From positions 451,160-515,159 of the forward strand of contig RPFO01000579.1 of the NCBI GenBank assembly GCA_009746045.1: DNA of 64,000 nt, in the 5' to 3' direction. The position numbers and the translations under genes are program-made. The notes beneath the pieces were generated by a model. The model was given only the letters and a program-made list of their open reading frames with translations. It had not been told where the DNA came from and ran no database searches. This document shows, piece by piece, positions 25,680 to 36,870 of the stretch. The DNA is from Mesostigma viride. Lineage: Eukaryota > Streptophyta > Mesostigmatophyceae > Mesostigmatales > Mesostigmataceae. Every line of letters begins with the position of its first letter. The first letter of the stretch is position 1.

Positions 25680-25925
25680 CCAGCTGCCCTAGTTGGTTAA
25701 TTACACGTAGACTACGTTACGTGAGCAATAATAAATAATGCACCTCCGTGTGGAGGCCGGCTATGTAACACATATTCCTGAGAAGGGGTACACGGTTCTT
25801 AATACATTCTTAGCAGCAACCTGCAGGTGGGGGGTGTAAACTGCCACCTGCTCTTTGTGCACAAGGTGCACCTGCACCACCACTATGCATGGCGTATCAC
25901 ACCAAAAGGCCTGACACATGGGGTG
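25680..25925 (-). mobile_element. LINE family B 3' UTR fragment
   Basis: Reverse complement of the 27,500-27,690 type 3' UTR, including the gap-tolerant match around GTGCACCTTGTGCAC. It ends in the hairpin variant CCTCC-ACAC-GGAGG (25743-25756) and an AATAAT tail toward lower coordinates. Confidence 0.6.
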
Positions 25926-26316
25926 TGGACCGGGCACCTGGCCCGCACAGATCAGGTAGATACCTCAGATAGACTAGCTGGCACCAAGCCCGCCCAGCCT
26001 GGGCAATATGTCCTCACCTGGCGTGCCCCCGGCCGCGCGCGGCAGGGCCGCCACCCGTGGACTTTTCGTGATAGACTCGGCATGGACATGTGCTACACTA
26101 GACGTGACGGGCTCACCCCCGGGCAGCCTCCTGGTTTGTCTGTAATATGGAGGCAGATGGTGCGCAAGGATAGATGGCAAGTAGTGATGAAGGAGACCAC
26201 CCCCAAGCCTGTGGGGGCTCCGCGTGTGACCAAGTATGGCATTCATAGCGATTCGGGCCGCGGTGCCCACACCTCTGTAACTAGGACCTAGATAGCTTAT
26301 ACCATCCATTCCATCC
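25926..26316 (+). pseudogene. LINE family A reverse-transcriptase ORF, C-terminal fragment
   Basis: Encodes GHLARTDQVDTSDRLAGTKP and onward to the stop at 26289-26291. The larger copy at 48,109 shows this to be the region after the reverse transcriptase, where LINE proteins carry a typical R-RRLxxxGHLxR segment. It is 5' truncated. The 3' UTR is short (TAGATAGCTTATACCATCC) and is interrupted at 26316 by a family-B insertion. Confidence 0.65.
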
Positions 26317-27694
26317 TCAACTCCCTTCTCAAGCGCTCCGACGGCGAGATCTGGGCTCCATCCATCTCCGCCCCCACACTCCGTTCCATCCTGACGGAAG
26401 CCTTCCAGCAGCACGTGACCCCCCTTGCTGCCGACATTTCAGCAATCGGCGGCACGCTGACTGCTGAACTTCCTCACATTTCCACCGCCGCCGCCTCCAC
26501 CTCCACCGCCGTTTCCGCCTTCACTGCCGACATCAAAGCCCAGCTCCTTGACCTCGACCAACGCCTTCAAGCCACCGCCACCGCCCTTGAGAGCTTGCAT
26601 GACACCGCCGGCCTCACCGCCCAAGCGGTGCAGGAAATCGCTGCCCAGCCGGCACCTGCTGGCCCGGCCAGTGTTCCCTCCACCTGGGCGGACTTGCTTA
26701 AGCATCATACCACCTCCACCACCTCCACCATCGCGGCACAAATCAAGCAACAAGCCCTCGACCTTCGCGAGGCGGCCGAGCTCGACAAGCGCAGCCACAA
26801 TGTCATCGTCAAGCACTTCGACCAGCCGGCAGGTGAGACCTCCACGAGTCTCCTTGAGGCAGTTAAGCGCGCCATTGCCCCCATGTTACTCACTGGTGAG
26901 CTGGACATGTCGGCTGTCCGCCTCCCCCGCGCGCGGGGGAAGGCTGGCCCGGCACCCGTGCTCCTCACCTTTAAGTACATGACGGACAAGCTGGCGTTCC
27001 TTAAATGCCGCAAGAAGCTCTCGGAGACTCGCTTCACGCTGGACGACGACTTGACCTTGGCCCAGCAACAGCGGCGACGCGAGCTATGGCCGACCTACCT
27101 TCAGCTCCGGCAGCGTGCAGGGGGGAAGCCGGTATACTGGAGGGGGGCGGTCATCCACGTTGCCCACAAGCCCTGGCAGGCCCCTCCTGCCACTCCAGAC
27201 TAGGGAATATACCAGTAGTGTAGATTAGATAGGCTTAGCCTTTGCGAGTGACCCACGCGCATGTGCGCCCATAATGGCCCCCATGGATGATGCTTTCAGT
27301 ATCTAGCCGCGCCCAGCCTACAATGGGACCTCCCATGGATGATGCATTAAGAATTTAGCCATGCGATGCCTATGCAGGGAGTTACTCTCTAGCTGCTGAG
27401 ATGCCATGTGTACACCAGCTATAGCCTAGCCACATACCCTCCACCCCATATGTCATGCAGGCCTTCTAGTAGGCCCTCTCCTCAAGCCCCCCCTGGGTGC
27501 CTGTGCTTGTTAAGGAGGCATGAACCATCATGGCGGTGCAGGTGCACCTTGTGCACCCAGAGCAGGTGACAGTTGTACATCCTCCACCTGCAGGTTGTAG
27601 CCCTGATTGTATTACAAACCCATAGATGCCCCTTTCTCAGGGCTATGTGTTACATATGCTCCCAACGGAGCTATGATTTTAATTAATTAATTAA
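26317..27694 (+). mobile_element. LINE family B copy B1 (ORF1-only, 5' truncated)
   Basis: Flanked by TCCATTCCATCC at 26305-26316 and 27695-27706, a 12-bp target duplication inside the 3' UTR of family A. It contains an intact ORF1, a 3' UTR of about 450 bp, the GCTCC-CAAC-GGAGC hairpin (27658-27671) and a TTAATTAA tail. No reverse transcriptase lies between ORF1 and the tail. Confidence 0.75.
26415..27203 (+). CDS. LINE ORF1-type nucleic-acid-binding protein (family B)
   Basis: A 262-residue open frame, the best preserved ORF1 in the window. The N-terminal half (about 1-125) is Ala/Thr/Leu-rich with heptad-like spacing, suitable for a coiled coil. The middle (about 130-200) reads RSHNVIVKHFD, then LPRARGKAGPAPVLLTFKY, like an RNA-recognition fold. 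The C-terminal part reads LAFLKCRKKL, then LTLAQQQRRRELWPTYLQLR and KPVYWRGAVIHVAHK, like the C-terminal domain of L1-type ORF1 proteins. The copy is 5' truncated, so the first Met here is internal. The minus-strand copy starting at 45,878 shows about 150 further N-terminal residues. It would coat LINE RNA and act as a chaperone. Confidence 0.65.
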   Translation: MTPLAADISAIGGTLTAELPHISTAAASTSTAVSAFTADIKAQLLDLDQRLQATATALESLHDTAGLTAQAVQEIAAQPAPAGPASVPSTWADLLKHHTTSTTSTIAAQIKQQALDLREAAELDKRSHNVIVKHFDQPAGETSTSLLEAVKRAIAPMLLTGELDMSAVRLPRARGKAGPAPVLLTFKYMTDKLAFLKCRKKLSETRFTLDDDLTLAQQQRRRELWPTYLQLRQRAGGKPVYWRGAVIHVAHKPWQAPPATPD

Positions 27695-27706
27695 TCCATT
27701 CCATCC

Positions 27707-28067
27707 CATGTCCCCCTCCCACTGAGGACTTATGCTCACGTGACTCAGTCACGTGTCTATTAATTAATTAATTATTGGGGTGTGGAAAAAGCGCCCAAGT
27801 GGTCCGACCTGACAAGCGCCACGCCCAAGTGGCCGGTCCCGGACCTGACTGGACTGCGCTACGTCCAGTCCGCGGGGACCCCAAGGACTGAACGGACGTC
27901 AATCGACCACCGCGAGCAGAACCGGTGCCGGCGGGCATACCTGGAGGCCCTCGGGACTCAGGCTGACGGCGACGCGCTGGCCGCTGGAGGGTGCTTCCAA
28001 CGCTGCCATTTAGGATGACAGACATTACCTTGCCAGACATAATAATATTACGGTCTGCAGTGGACAT
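27707..28067. other. unassigned segment with a 78-codon open frame
   Basis: Begins with what may be the rest of the family A 3' UTR (ACTGAGGACTTA, also at 28,990), then AT repeats. A GC-rich block follows with an open frame at 27782-28018 containing SATPKWPVPDLTGLRYVQ. I do not recognise the product. It may be another piece of LINE ORF. Confidence 0.35.
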
Positions 28068-28340
28068 TAATTAATTAATTTAAACCTTTGCTCCTGTTGG
28101 GGAGTCACGGAGCACCGAAGTGTGCACAACAGGAAGAAAGGGCAGGGACCCCTTTCTCCTTCATGCCAAAGGCATGCCACAGCAGAAATCGGACACCATA
28201 GACGATCCGGCAAGTTCTGTGGGTGCAATAAGACCCATGTGAGCATATCATAACAAGGAGTGTGGGCAAGTACTCTGACCATAGCCAGGACGTAGCATGG
28301 CGGTACAAAGGCTAAGCTAAGGCTATGGCTGGTTGTGTAC
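28068..28340 (-). mobile_element. LINE family C 3' end
   Basis: Reverse complement of about 47,800-48,075. Its terminal hairpin (28091-28104) is CTCCC-CAAC-AGGAG in the element sense, followed by an AATTAATTAA-type tail. Confidence 0.55.
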
Positions 28341-28423
28341 ATGGCGGGGTCATAATGCCGTGTTGAGTGAGCTTCGAGGTGGTCGACGGCCTCAATCGAT
28401 CACACAGCGTGCGGATGATGTAG

Positions 28424-28906
28424 CAATTAGGGGCCGGTGGGTACGCGGGTGCGAGCAAGGACAGCCCATACAGCGGCCCAGCGGACAGAATCAAAAGCCT
28501 TCATGATATATGAACGGTCGACGAAGATCAGGATGGCGGGAAACTCAACAGGCTGCAGGAGCGCGATCTACTCGAAGAGGCGCCGTGCGATCGACGAAGA
28601 TTGCCATGACCGTGTGTTGCACCCAGCTAGCGGCGGTGGGCATGGCGTTGTGCCTACCAGCCCCATGCCTATCCGGGTCGTCATGTCGTCCTCGCAGGCG
28701 GGAAGCCAACTGCCTACTAGCAGCTTGAAGCGGCCTGAAGTAGGGTATTTTACCTTGGAGTCGTCTAAGAGAGCCGGAGGCGGAGTGGGGGCGGGGGCCC
28801 GCGCGGCCACTTGCCAGCCGGCCCGAGGGCCATGGCCTCCGTTTTGGGGCTGAAGTTTATAGTCGATCCAAAAGCACGAGCCTCGGGTGCCAGGCAGTCC
28901 AGCCAA
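28424..28906 (-). pseudogene. LINE reverse-transcriptase fragment
   Basis: Minus-strand pieces in two frames. 28568-28906 reads YPTSGRFKLLVGSWL and CEDDMTTRIG, also found at 48,210-48,300. About 28,424-28,560 reads IMKAFDSVRWAAVWAVLAR, matching the LINE RT block around the first catalytic Asp (consensus KAFDSVR). The two pieces are out of the normal order, so deletion or rearrangement has occurred. Confidence 0.55.
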
Positions 28907-28942
28907 AGGTGGGCAGACTCCGGCTTCTCAATGAGCGCGATG

Positions 28943-29318
28943 TAACTAGGAACTAGATAGCTACATCCACCCCATCCCATAATCATTTCCCTGAGGACTT
29001 AGTACGCAGAATTTGATGTTCTATTAGTTATTGGTACCCCTCGGCATGGACTTGTGCTACCAGGGCTATAGACGTGACGCGCTCACACCCGGGCAGCCTC
29101 CTGGTTCATGTCTGTTATTATATGGACGGGAGGCATGCAGATGGTACGCAAGCCGATGGCAAGTAGTGATGAAGGAGACCACCCCCAAGTCTGTGGCTGG
29201 GGGCTCCGCGTGTGACCGCGTATGGCATCAGTTCATAGCGATTCCGGCCGTGGTGCCCACGGCAACCTGTAACTAGGACCTAGATAGCTTACATCATCAA
29301 TTGCATCCCATGTTCCGG
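28943..29318 (+). mobile_element. LINE family A 3' fragments (two tails in tandem)
   Basis: A first family A 3' end (GTAACTAGGAACTAGATAGC) lies at 28943-28985. A second one from about 29036 repeats the C-terminal ORF segment in degraded form and ends GTAACTAGGACCTAGATAGC near 29,287, followed by CATCCCATGTTCC and the family-B junction. Confidence 0.55.
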
Positions 29319-29407
29319 CGACGGCAGCTATGGCCGACCTACCTCCAGCTCCGGCAGACCAAGGCGGGACAGCCAGTGTACTGGAAGGGGGCGGCCATCT
29401 ACATTGG
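29319..29407 (+). pseudogene. LINE family B copy B3, ORF1 C-terminal piece (part 1)
   Basis: Encodes RRQLWPTYLQLRQTKAGQPV and GAAIYIG, then is cut at 29407 by the LTR element. The reading continues at 35921-35931 (ATTGGCCACAA) and again at 43662 (AAGCCCTGGCA). Two nested insertions split this one ORF. Confidence 0.8.
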
Positions 29408-30102
29408 TTTTACATCCCGGCTGACTGCCGGCTGCGAAAGATCTACACCTGATTCATAATAGACCATTATGAACAGTGGTCGCTATATTAATCTACGCAA
29501 TCCACACCATGACTAGTATGGACGATAACTAATCTAACATAATTAACCTGGCGCAGTTGACCCTGGCCGGTTATAGCCTGCGGTGAGACAACCTCTATAG
29601 GGAAGCGTGGCTAATGCCTCCCGAGGTACATGTAGCATTTACGACAGGAATTCAGGACCATGCATTTCCTAAACCCGCGGGCGTGACCCAGCCGGAAAGA
29701 GAAAGAGACTAACTCAATTCATTTCATTCATTCCGGGGGTGACAATGGTGAACGTTCCCACACACTATTAACCTTGGCGGCTCACGGCGTTGCCAAGCAG
29801 TGCCAAGCAGCACTGCTTGGACGCATGGTCAACCGAGATCTCTAGGGCGCTACGGTTCACACGAATTGACCGTACGACCCAAAACGACTTATACTAGGTC
29901 CACGCACATTGACATGCTGCGCACCTACAGATAAACCAAAGTACCGAAAGTACTACAAAACCACTGAATAGCAAGTACAACGCCGTATGAACCGGCTGTA
30001 CGAATATGCCTAAATAGCCGAACAATGAGACTACGGCTATTTAACATTGTTGCGCCGAACTGTCCACTAAAGGAACCTAATTAAATAGGCTTGGACGCAA
30101 CA
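29408..30102 (-). repeat. 3' LTR of the LARD-like element
   Basis: 695 bp, nearly identical to 35223-35920. The minus-strand start TGTTGCGTCC lies directly after the polypurine tract. Confidence 0.88.
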
Positions 30103-30118
30103 CTCCTCCCCCCTCTCT
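30103..30118 (-). promoter_or_regulatory. polypurine tract for plus-strand priming
   Basis: In the element sense AGAGAGGGGGGAGGAG ends exactly at the 3' LTR. The same GGGGGGAGGAG core recurs four more times inside the element. Confidence 0.7.
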
Positions 30119-30550
30119 GGGGAGAGGTCGGCTACCCCGCTAGCCCAACGACAACCACGCCCAGAACATGCTAGACTCCGTATACGCATGGTGCAACCCA
30201 TGAGTGACCTATGGTCCCGATGGGGCAGGGACCAGCTTGCACGACTAAGCTGGTCCATCGGGCAAGCCCAACTCAGATCCCGTCCATTGGCCGCGCGGCA
30301 CGCAGAAGAAGGATGCATGCCCAAAGGACAGAAGCGAGGGGCCAAGACACAGGGCAGTGAGCCAAGGTCTCCACGATCACCACAAGTTTAGCCACGGACA
30401 TACGTGAATCGTAACACATCCAAAGTGAGGATAGTCAATACAGGCATCGACACGACCACCACTGTAACTGCACGAGGTGATACATCACACGCAGGTGGCT
30501 CAACCTCCAAATTCTCATCACAAGAGCCAATAAAGGCCATGCTACAATAA

Positions 30551-30628
30551 AGTAGCCAAAAGTCGCCAAAGATCACCGAGTGTCGCCAAATGTCACCGAA
30601 TGTCGCCAAATGTCACCAAATGTCACCA
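30551..30628. repeat. short tandem repeat around GTCACCAAAT
   Basis: Seven imperfect 10-11 bp units of the form GTCGCCAAA/GTCACCAAAT inside the LARD-like element. Confidence 0.7.
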
Positions 30629-31737
30629 ACTCAACGACGTCCCAAATAGAACAGTCTACCAATGGCAAGCAAGGTGCCAAAGCTCCAACCCGATAAGACA
30701 ATGTGGTGAAGAACACAATGTAAACTGTCATGTGACCATGACCAATCGCACGCCCGTACTATCGCCACACGCGGCAATAGGGAGGTCCACCCAGACCCCT
30801 GAGGGGGAACCTGGACAGGAGCCAAAGGTCGGTGGGAGGAGCTGGAAAGCCCCGCCACGTGGGGACCTGACGGCCCCGACCCTGAATACCACCCGCAACG
30901 GTCACAGTACCCACCGGTAACGTCGCGCTGGTGACTGCCCCGCCCGGCCCTTAAGGCGCGACCTGATTGGGTCCTGCACTGGAATGTGTAGAAGCCCCAG
31001 GTCCCGCCGCCGCTTGGGGAGTCAACATCCGCTCCATCACCTTCTGGAGTACCGCTTCCATCGTGGTGGACAACCGCGCCTAAAAAAAAAAACTCTGCCT
31101 GTGCAACCATCTGTTTCTCCAAACCTAAACGCAGCGCCTGCAGCTGGGAGAAAACCCGCTGCTCGACCTCCACCGCGGACTGCGAAGAGAGGTCGGACGC
31201 CTTGTTAATGCCGGAAACCATGTTGTCCAACAAATGACTCGCCGATGCGTCCATCGACTCGCCGATGTGGCCACTGTGTCTCCTTGTCCTTGTCGCCCGT
31301 CGCCACTATACCTGAGGGGCATAGCGCGGGCTCCATGTACGGTGGCTTACCACCGTTGCACAAATATACGCTTGCGACGGAAGTCGCGTGTGATACTTCG
31401 CCCGACGGCCGCCCTAGCGCTGACTGCCGCCACTGCGCCGACGTCGCGCAGATGTCGCAACTTGAGGCGCGATCATAGCTCGAACTGCGCGCACCGTATC
31501 CCGCGCTCTTGTCGCCGCGTACGTAACCCTTATGAAATCGTGTCCCTCGCCACCTCGTATGACTACAAGGGGGACTCCGCGCCGAATGAACTAATGCCGA
31601 GGTCCAACCCCTCCTGAAGAGCGGGGTCCTGAAGAGCAGATAGCTCCTCCTTGCGGACCTGCGGCTGGTATTGGTGTGGTGGGGAAGAGACAAGTGTGCA
31701 TGACTGCGCACATCCATCGCACGAAAGAGATGAGATA

Positions 31738-32171
31738 CCTCCCCCCCTAAGGGGGAGCCCTGCGTGTGCCTTTGCATGGAGGAAACCACACAAAGTGAAA
31801 ATTAAAAAAAATTGAAAGATTCCTCTGACACGCATACGCATCTTCCAATCCTTTATGCACACCCCATACACCTACATACATCTTCTAAGCGCACACATCA
31901 TAGTGCAGCTGACCCTTGTCCCTGATGAACCAGGGACACCCAACCACGTATCTACTATACACATACCAACACATGCACCTGATCTCACCACTAGTAATAA
32001 CACTAGTAACCTCAGTGCTTTCTCACACAGACTCCTCCCCCCCCTAAGGGGGATGGGAGCCTCTCCCTTCAGTCCACTAACTGGGTAACACACAGATGCC
32101 TATCCATGTGACTCCTCCCCCCCTAAGGGGCTGTGAAGCCTCTTCCTTCTTCTCTCCTCCCCCTCTATGGG
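31738..32171 (-). repeat. four internal polypurine-tract-like repeats
   Basis: At 31738-31756, 32031-32053, 32111-32130 and 32154-32171 the plus strand carries (A)CTCCTCCCCCC or a close variant. The first three continue CTAAGGGG, so in the element sense a short CCCC-TTA-GGGG hairpin leads into the GGGGGGAGGAG core of the true polypurine tract. Confidence 0.7.
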
Positions 32172-34353
32172 AATCGGAGCGCCCTCGCGACGGAAAGCAC
32201 CCGGAGGGGGGGGGGGGGAAAGGGAAAAAAAATTCCAAACAAACCAAACAGATAGAATATCAAGCCAAAATTGACGTGCCACAACTGAGGTACAAAGACA
32301 TTGTACCACAAGGGTACCCAGACTGGGGAGAAAGGGGTGTGAAGTTCAGGACAAGGCAGTGTCTACGAAACATGTGTCCGAATGGCAGTGAGAGTGGAGT
32401 GATCAGGTCCACAAGCAAGGCTGCCCCTACAAACACGTCGAGGAACTCCCCGGTACTGAGCTATCACGAGCCCCTGTCATCATGGTAGATGTGTCTAGCG
32501 GCGATATCCATAAACCATTGCCACGGTTACCAGCATGACCGCTAGTATTGAGTACAAAAAAAAATAGGTATGACTACCTGCAACAGAAACGTGCCACACA
32601 CCCACAACAATGGGTAGGAACACCCATTATCACCTGACATCAATCCCAGCAAACAGCATGTATGACCAACAGCAACCCCGATTAACAGCAAGGATTACTA
32701 CTTGCTAGCTCCTGGCACGGTGGCTGTGCAGGGAGGGGGATGGCAAGGGCTGAATGCGACTGAGGATAGATGATGTGGGGGTGGTGGTAAAACCCAATGC
32801 ACCCCATGTGAAGAGTCCTAACTCCCCTTAGAACAGGGAAGAGAACAAAATGCTAATAGCGCCTTCAGACTGAAGGAGTACTGCTAACCCTATAGGATCC
32901 ATAGATTGTTATGTCAAGCAACAAAAATCAACAACAATCCCAGGCCCGTCATGCAGCTAAGTGCTCCATTGCCTAAAACCTGCAACTAAGAAGGCGACGT
33001 AACCCTCCCTGACTGGAAGGAAAAAGTACGAGGAGACAAGTGTGCATGACAGGAGTACTGGGAACCCTGTAGGATCCACACGTGGGAAATGATGTCCATG
33101 AACGTCCACAACAGCATGCATTTCAGCAAAGTGAAATCTGCAACTAGGAAGGTTGCAAAGCATATGCTGATAGAACCCTCCCTGACTGGAAGGAAAAGTA
33201 AGGTACCCGAGCTACAACAACCAAGCGCATCATCCTGAAACAACCACGTCGCATAGATACGTCAAAGGTAAGAAACATAATTACCCTTGCCAAACAGGCC
33301 GACGCTTGAAGATGGACATGATGCACAAAGGAACAAGCCGGTGGAACGCCGGCGACAACCACTAAGGAAACAAAAGAGGTAAAGTGTTGATGCACTTCAC
33401 ATGGACGGCCGTGAGGGCCATATACACAGGAACCAAAAGAAGCAAAAGAGACAAAATACTCATGATGGCACCAGCTATGACTAACTGTTGCAACAACTGT
33501 CACTCTAACTAATTAATCCCAACAAAGAGACAGCAACAGCCATGAGGGTATCCCTAATTGCGATGTCTAGTAGCAAATAAGACCAACCTAGACAACACAG
33601 CTATTACTAGCTGCTGTCACAGCTGATACAAATATTGCTAGAATATTGCAGTCACTAAAGACTACAAGGGACGATGCTACTAAAGATAGCAATTGTCACT
33701 ATAGCACCTATAAGGTGAGCACAGGCAGCCATCCTGGCCCCTGCAAAGGAGGTACATGGTACAGGCAGCTAACGGCTACAACCACAGGGACACAGTGTCA
33801 ACATACTGGCATGACTAGCAGCATATGGAAATAACCAAACAACAAAAGAAAGAAGAAGGACAGGTGTGACCACCCGTACAGCGCAGCAGCTAGCCAGACT
33901 GGCTACTACCTGCCTGTCTCCAAGATACTGGCATGACTACCAGCACCTAAAGAAAATAAAACAACCCAATGAAGGAAAGAACAAGTGTGACCACCTGTAA
34001 CAGTGCAGCAGCCAACCAAAGTAGCTACTACTGCGCGTCACCACTCGCGCATGCAACAGATATGACTACCTGTTGTCACAGCTACGTAGTGCATCCAACA
34101 ATTGTTGCCCTCCCTGTACCCTCTACACTGATGACCCAGGTGAGAGGAGGGTTGGGGCAGAAGGCAAAGGTGGTGGTGAAGGTCAAAGAGTGGTACAAGT
34201 GCCTCCTAGTGACCCAGGAGTGCCGTGTGCGTAAGAATTAACTCTTCTGCCTGAACAAGAGTGGCAAGACCTGCCTCCCCCACCCGTACCCACGAATGAC
34301 CTGTTCAGCGTGCTCCGAAGATTAAGGAGCAAGCCACAGTGTACACTATTGCT

Positions 34354-34680
34354 GCTAGGGGCTACAGCTTATAAGGGCTGCCACTAAAAGAAACACTTGG
34401 GCTACAGCCTGGAAGGACTGCAACGCTAAATAGGCTACAGCCGGGAAGGGCTGCAACGCGAAAATGGGCTACAGCCTGGAAGGGCTGCAGCACACACGCA
34501 CACACACACACAAAGGGGGCTACAGCCTGTAAGGGCTGCAGCACCACAATGGGCTATAGCATGTAAGGGCTGCAGCACAAAAATGGGCTACAGCCTGGAA
34601 GGGCTGCAGCATGACAAAAAGAAAAGGGGGCTACAGCCTGGAAGGGCTGCAACCCTAAAAGAAACACTACTGGGTAGGGC
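34354..34680. repeat. minisatellite GGGCTACAGCCTGGAAGGGC
   Basis: About nine units of roughly 28-45 bp, core GGGCTACAGCCTGGAAGGGC then TGCAGCAC, separated by A-rich or CACACA spacers, inside the LARD-like element. Confidence 0.85.
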
Positions 34681-35204
34681 TGCATATACTGATAGAAATT
34701 CAAGTCTAGGAAAAACTAAAATTTCAACAGCATTGGCCGAAGGAGCGTTCTATCATAATGAACAATCCTACTCCGGGCATACCTGTGTCTTCGACTCCCC
34801 CAGCTGACTGCCGGGTGTCGTGCCCATGGACGCTGCCGAAGTAAAAGAGGTCGCCGATTATGAGGATATTCCCTCGGACGCTCGCCAGCACCCCGCCCCA
34901 CTAAAAAGTCGACTATAGGGGGATTATGGACCCGCTATAGGTTCTCGATGCCGATTGCCGGACTTATTCAATAACTACCGAACCCATAACCCCTCTTCGG
35001 CAAGGGCAATTGAAAATCGACCTACCGCCTAAAGAAAAAAATTAAATTCGTGAAAAAAATCCGTTCCTGACAGGAACCTGGGTCATGACCTCTAGAGTGT
35101 AGGTCACGACATACGCACAATCGCAAGGTGGCCAGTCTGCGATGTGACATTACAATTGTTTTAGAAACTTATAAACAGCGCTTATTTACCTCTGCGACTC
35201 AGGT

Positions 35205-35221
35205 GGATTCCTCCGAGTCCA
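35205..35221 (-). promoter_or_regulatory. candidate primer-binding site
   Basis: Reading the minus strand, TGGACTCGGAGGAATCC begins one base after the 5' LTR. TGG pairs with the CCA end of a tRNA. The tRNA is not identified. Confidence 0.55.
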
Positions 35222-35222
35222 G

Positions 35223-35920
35223 TTTTACATCCCGGCTGACTGCCGGCTGCGAAAGATCTACACCTGATTCATAATAGACCATTATGAACAGTGGTCGCTA
35301 TATTAATCTACGCAATCCACACCATGACTAGTATGGACGATAACTAATCTAACATAATTAACCTGGCGCAGTTGACCCTGGCCGGTTATAGCCTGCGGTG
35401 AGACAACCTCTATAGGGAAGCGTGGCTAATGCCTCCCGAGGTACATGTAGCATTTACGACAGGAATTCAGGACCATGCATTTCCTAAACCCGCGGGCGTG
35501 ACCCAGCCGGAAAGAGAAAGAGACTAACTCAATTCATTTCATTCATTCCGGGGGTGACAATGGTGAACGTTCCCACACACTATTAACCTTGGCGGCTCAC
35601 GGCGTTGCCAAGCAGTGCCAAGCAGCACTGCTTGGACGCATGGTAGCCAACCGAGATCTCTAGGGCGCTACGGTTCACACGAATTGACCGTACGACCCAA
35701 AACGACTTATACTAGGTCCACGCACATTGACATGCTGCGCACCTACAGATAAACCAAAGTACCGAAAGTACTACAAAACCACTAAATAGCAAGTACAACG
35801 CCGTATGAACCGGCTGTACGAATATGCCTAAATAGCCGAACAATGAGACTACGGCTATTTAACATTGTTGCGCCGAACTGTCCACTAAAGGAACCTAATT
35901 AAATAGGCTTGGACGCAACA
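35223..35920 (-). repeat. 5' LTR of the LARD-like element
   Basis: 698 bp, direct repeat of 29408-30102. Followed on the right by target duplication ATTGG and six more bases of the interrupted LINE ORF1 before the CACTA element begins. Confidence 0.88.
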
Positions 35921-36870
35921 ATTGGCCACAACACTATACTATAAATTTACGGCCCGTACACGTATACGGAAATTTTTACGGGCCGTAAATTTTACGTTCG
36001 TACGCATATACTTACCACTCGTATACTGGCCGTAAAATTTACTACCGTATACTTTTTCTCGTATACGGCAGTAAAGTTTACGGTAGTAAATTTTACGGCC
36101 AGTATACGAGAAAAAATTTACGGTAGTAAATTTTACGGCCAGTATACGAGAAAAAATTTACGGTAGTAAATTTTACGGCCAGTATACTAGAAAAAGTATA
36201 CGGTAGTAAATTTTACGGCCAGTATACTAGAAAAAGTATACGGTAGTAAAAGTTTACGGCCAGTATACTGGACAAGTATACGGGCCGTAACCTTGTGATT
36301 TGTCCAACCTAGTGTATTGTGATTTGCGTTGTCATTTGACTTCATGGAAACATCATGTGGCAATAATTCAAATTAATTAATCAATTATCAATCATTCAAA
36401 TTAATGAAGAAACACATTATACTACTAAGAAACACACTGGTTGAATTAACCCTCATCAATCATTCAAATTTCCCAGAGCATCAGCTCAACGACGTACGCG
36501 AAAATATGCCGAGCTATGGCTGCCGAGAATGCTCATAACTTTCGACTCAGGCCATGAAATTTAGTCGGGTTTGTTGCATTCGACTCGTCTTCTGATGACA
36601 AACACGCTGGTATAATTTCCGGCAGCTATCGTCCCCGATTTCGTACGTTCTCGACCTCGGCCTGCCCAGCAGATATCGCTATTTTCGACTCGATATGGCG
36701 GCATTCCCTTCGTGAATAGCACGCCTGCGCCCCCCGCCCCAGCATTCGACATCTTCCCCGTAGCTATGGAGGCCCCAACAACACCTGCCGCCCCAGAAAC
36801 CCGGTCGCTGGACGACGTTCTTGCCGCAGCCAGCCCTTTCGTCGGCATCGCTCCCGCCGCTCCCAAGTAG

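Larger units (their letters stand above)
29408..35920 (-). mobile_element. non-coding LTR retrotransposon (LARD-like), minus orientation
   Basis: 6.5 kb bounded by direct repeats of 695 and 698 bp. Target duplication ATTGG is at 29403-29407 and 35921-35925. In the minus sense the LTR starts TGTTGCGTCC and ends GGATGTAAAA. A primer-binding-like TGGACTCGGAGG follows the 5' LTR, and a polypurine tract abuts the 3' LTR. The 5.1-kb interior has no gag, protease, integrase or RT. Proteins must be supplied in trans. The LTRs are nearly identical apart from a 3-bp indel (GTAGCC versus GTC context), so insertion was recent. Confidence 0.88.
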
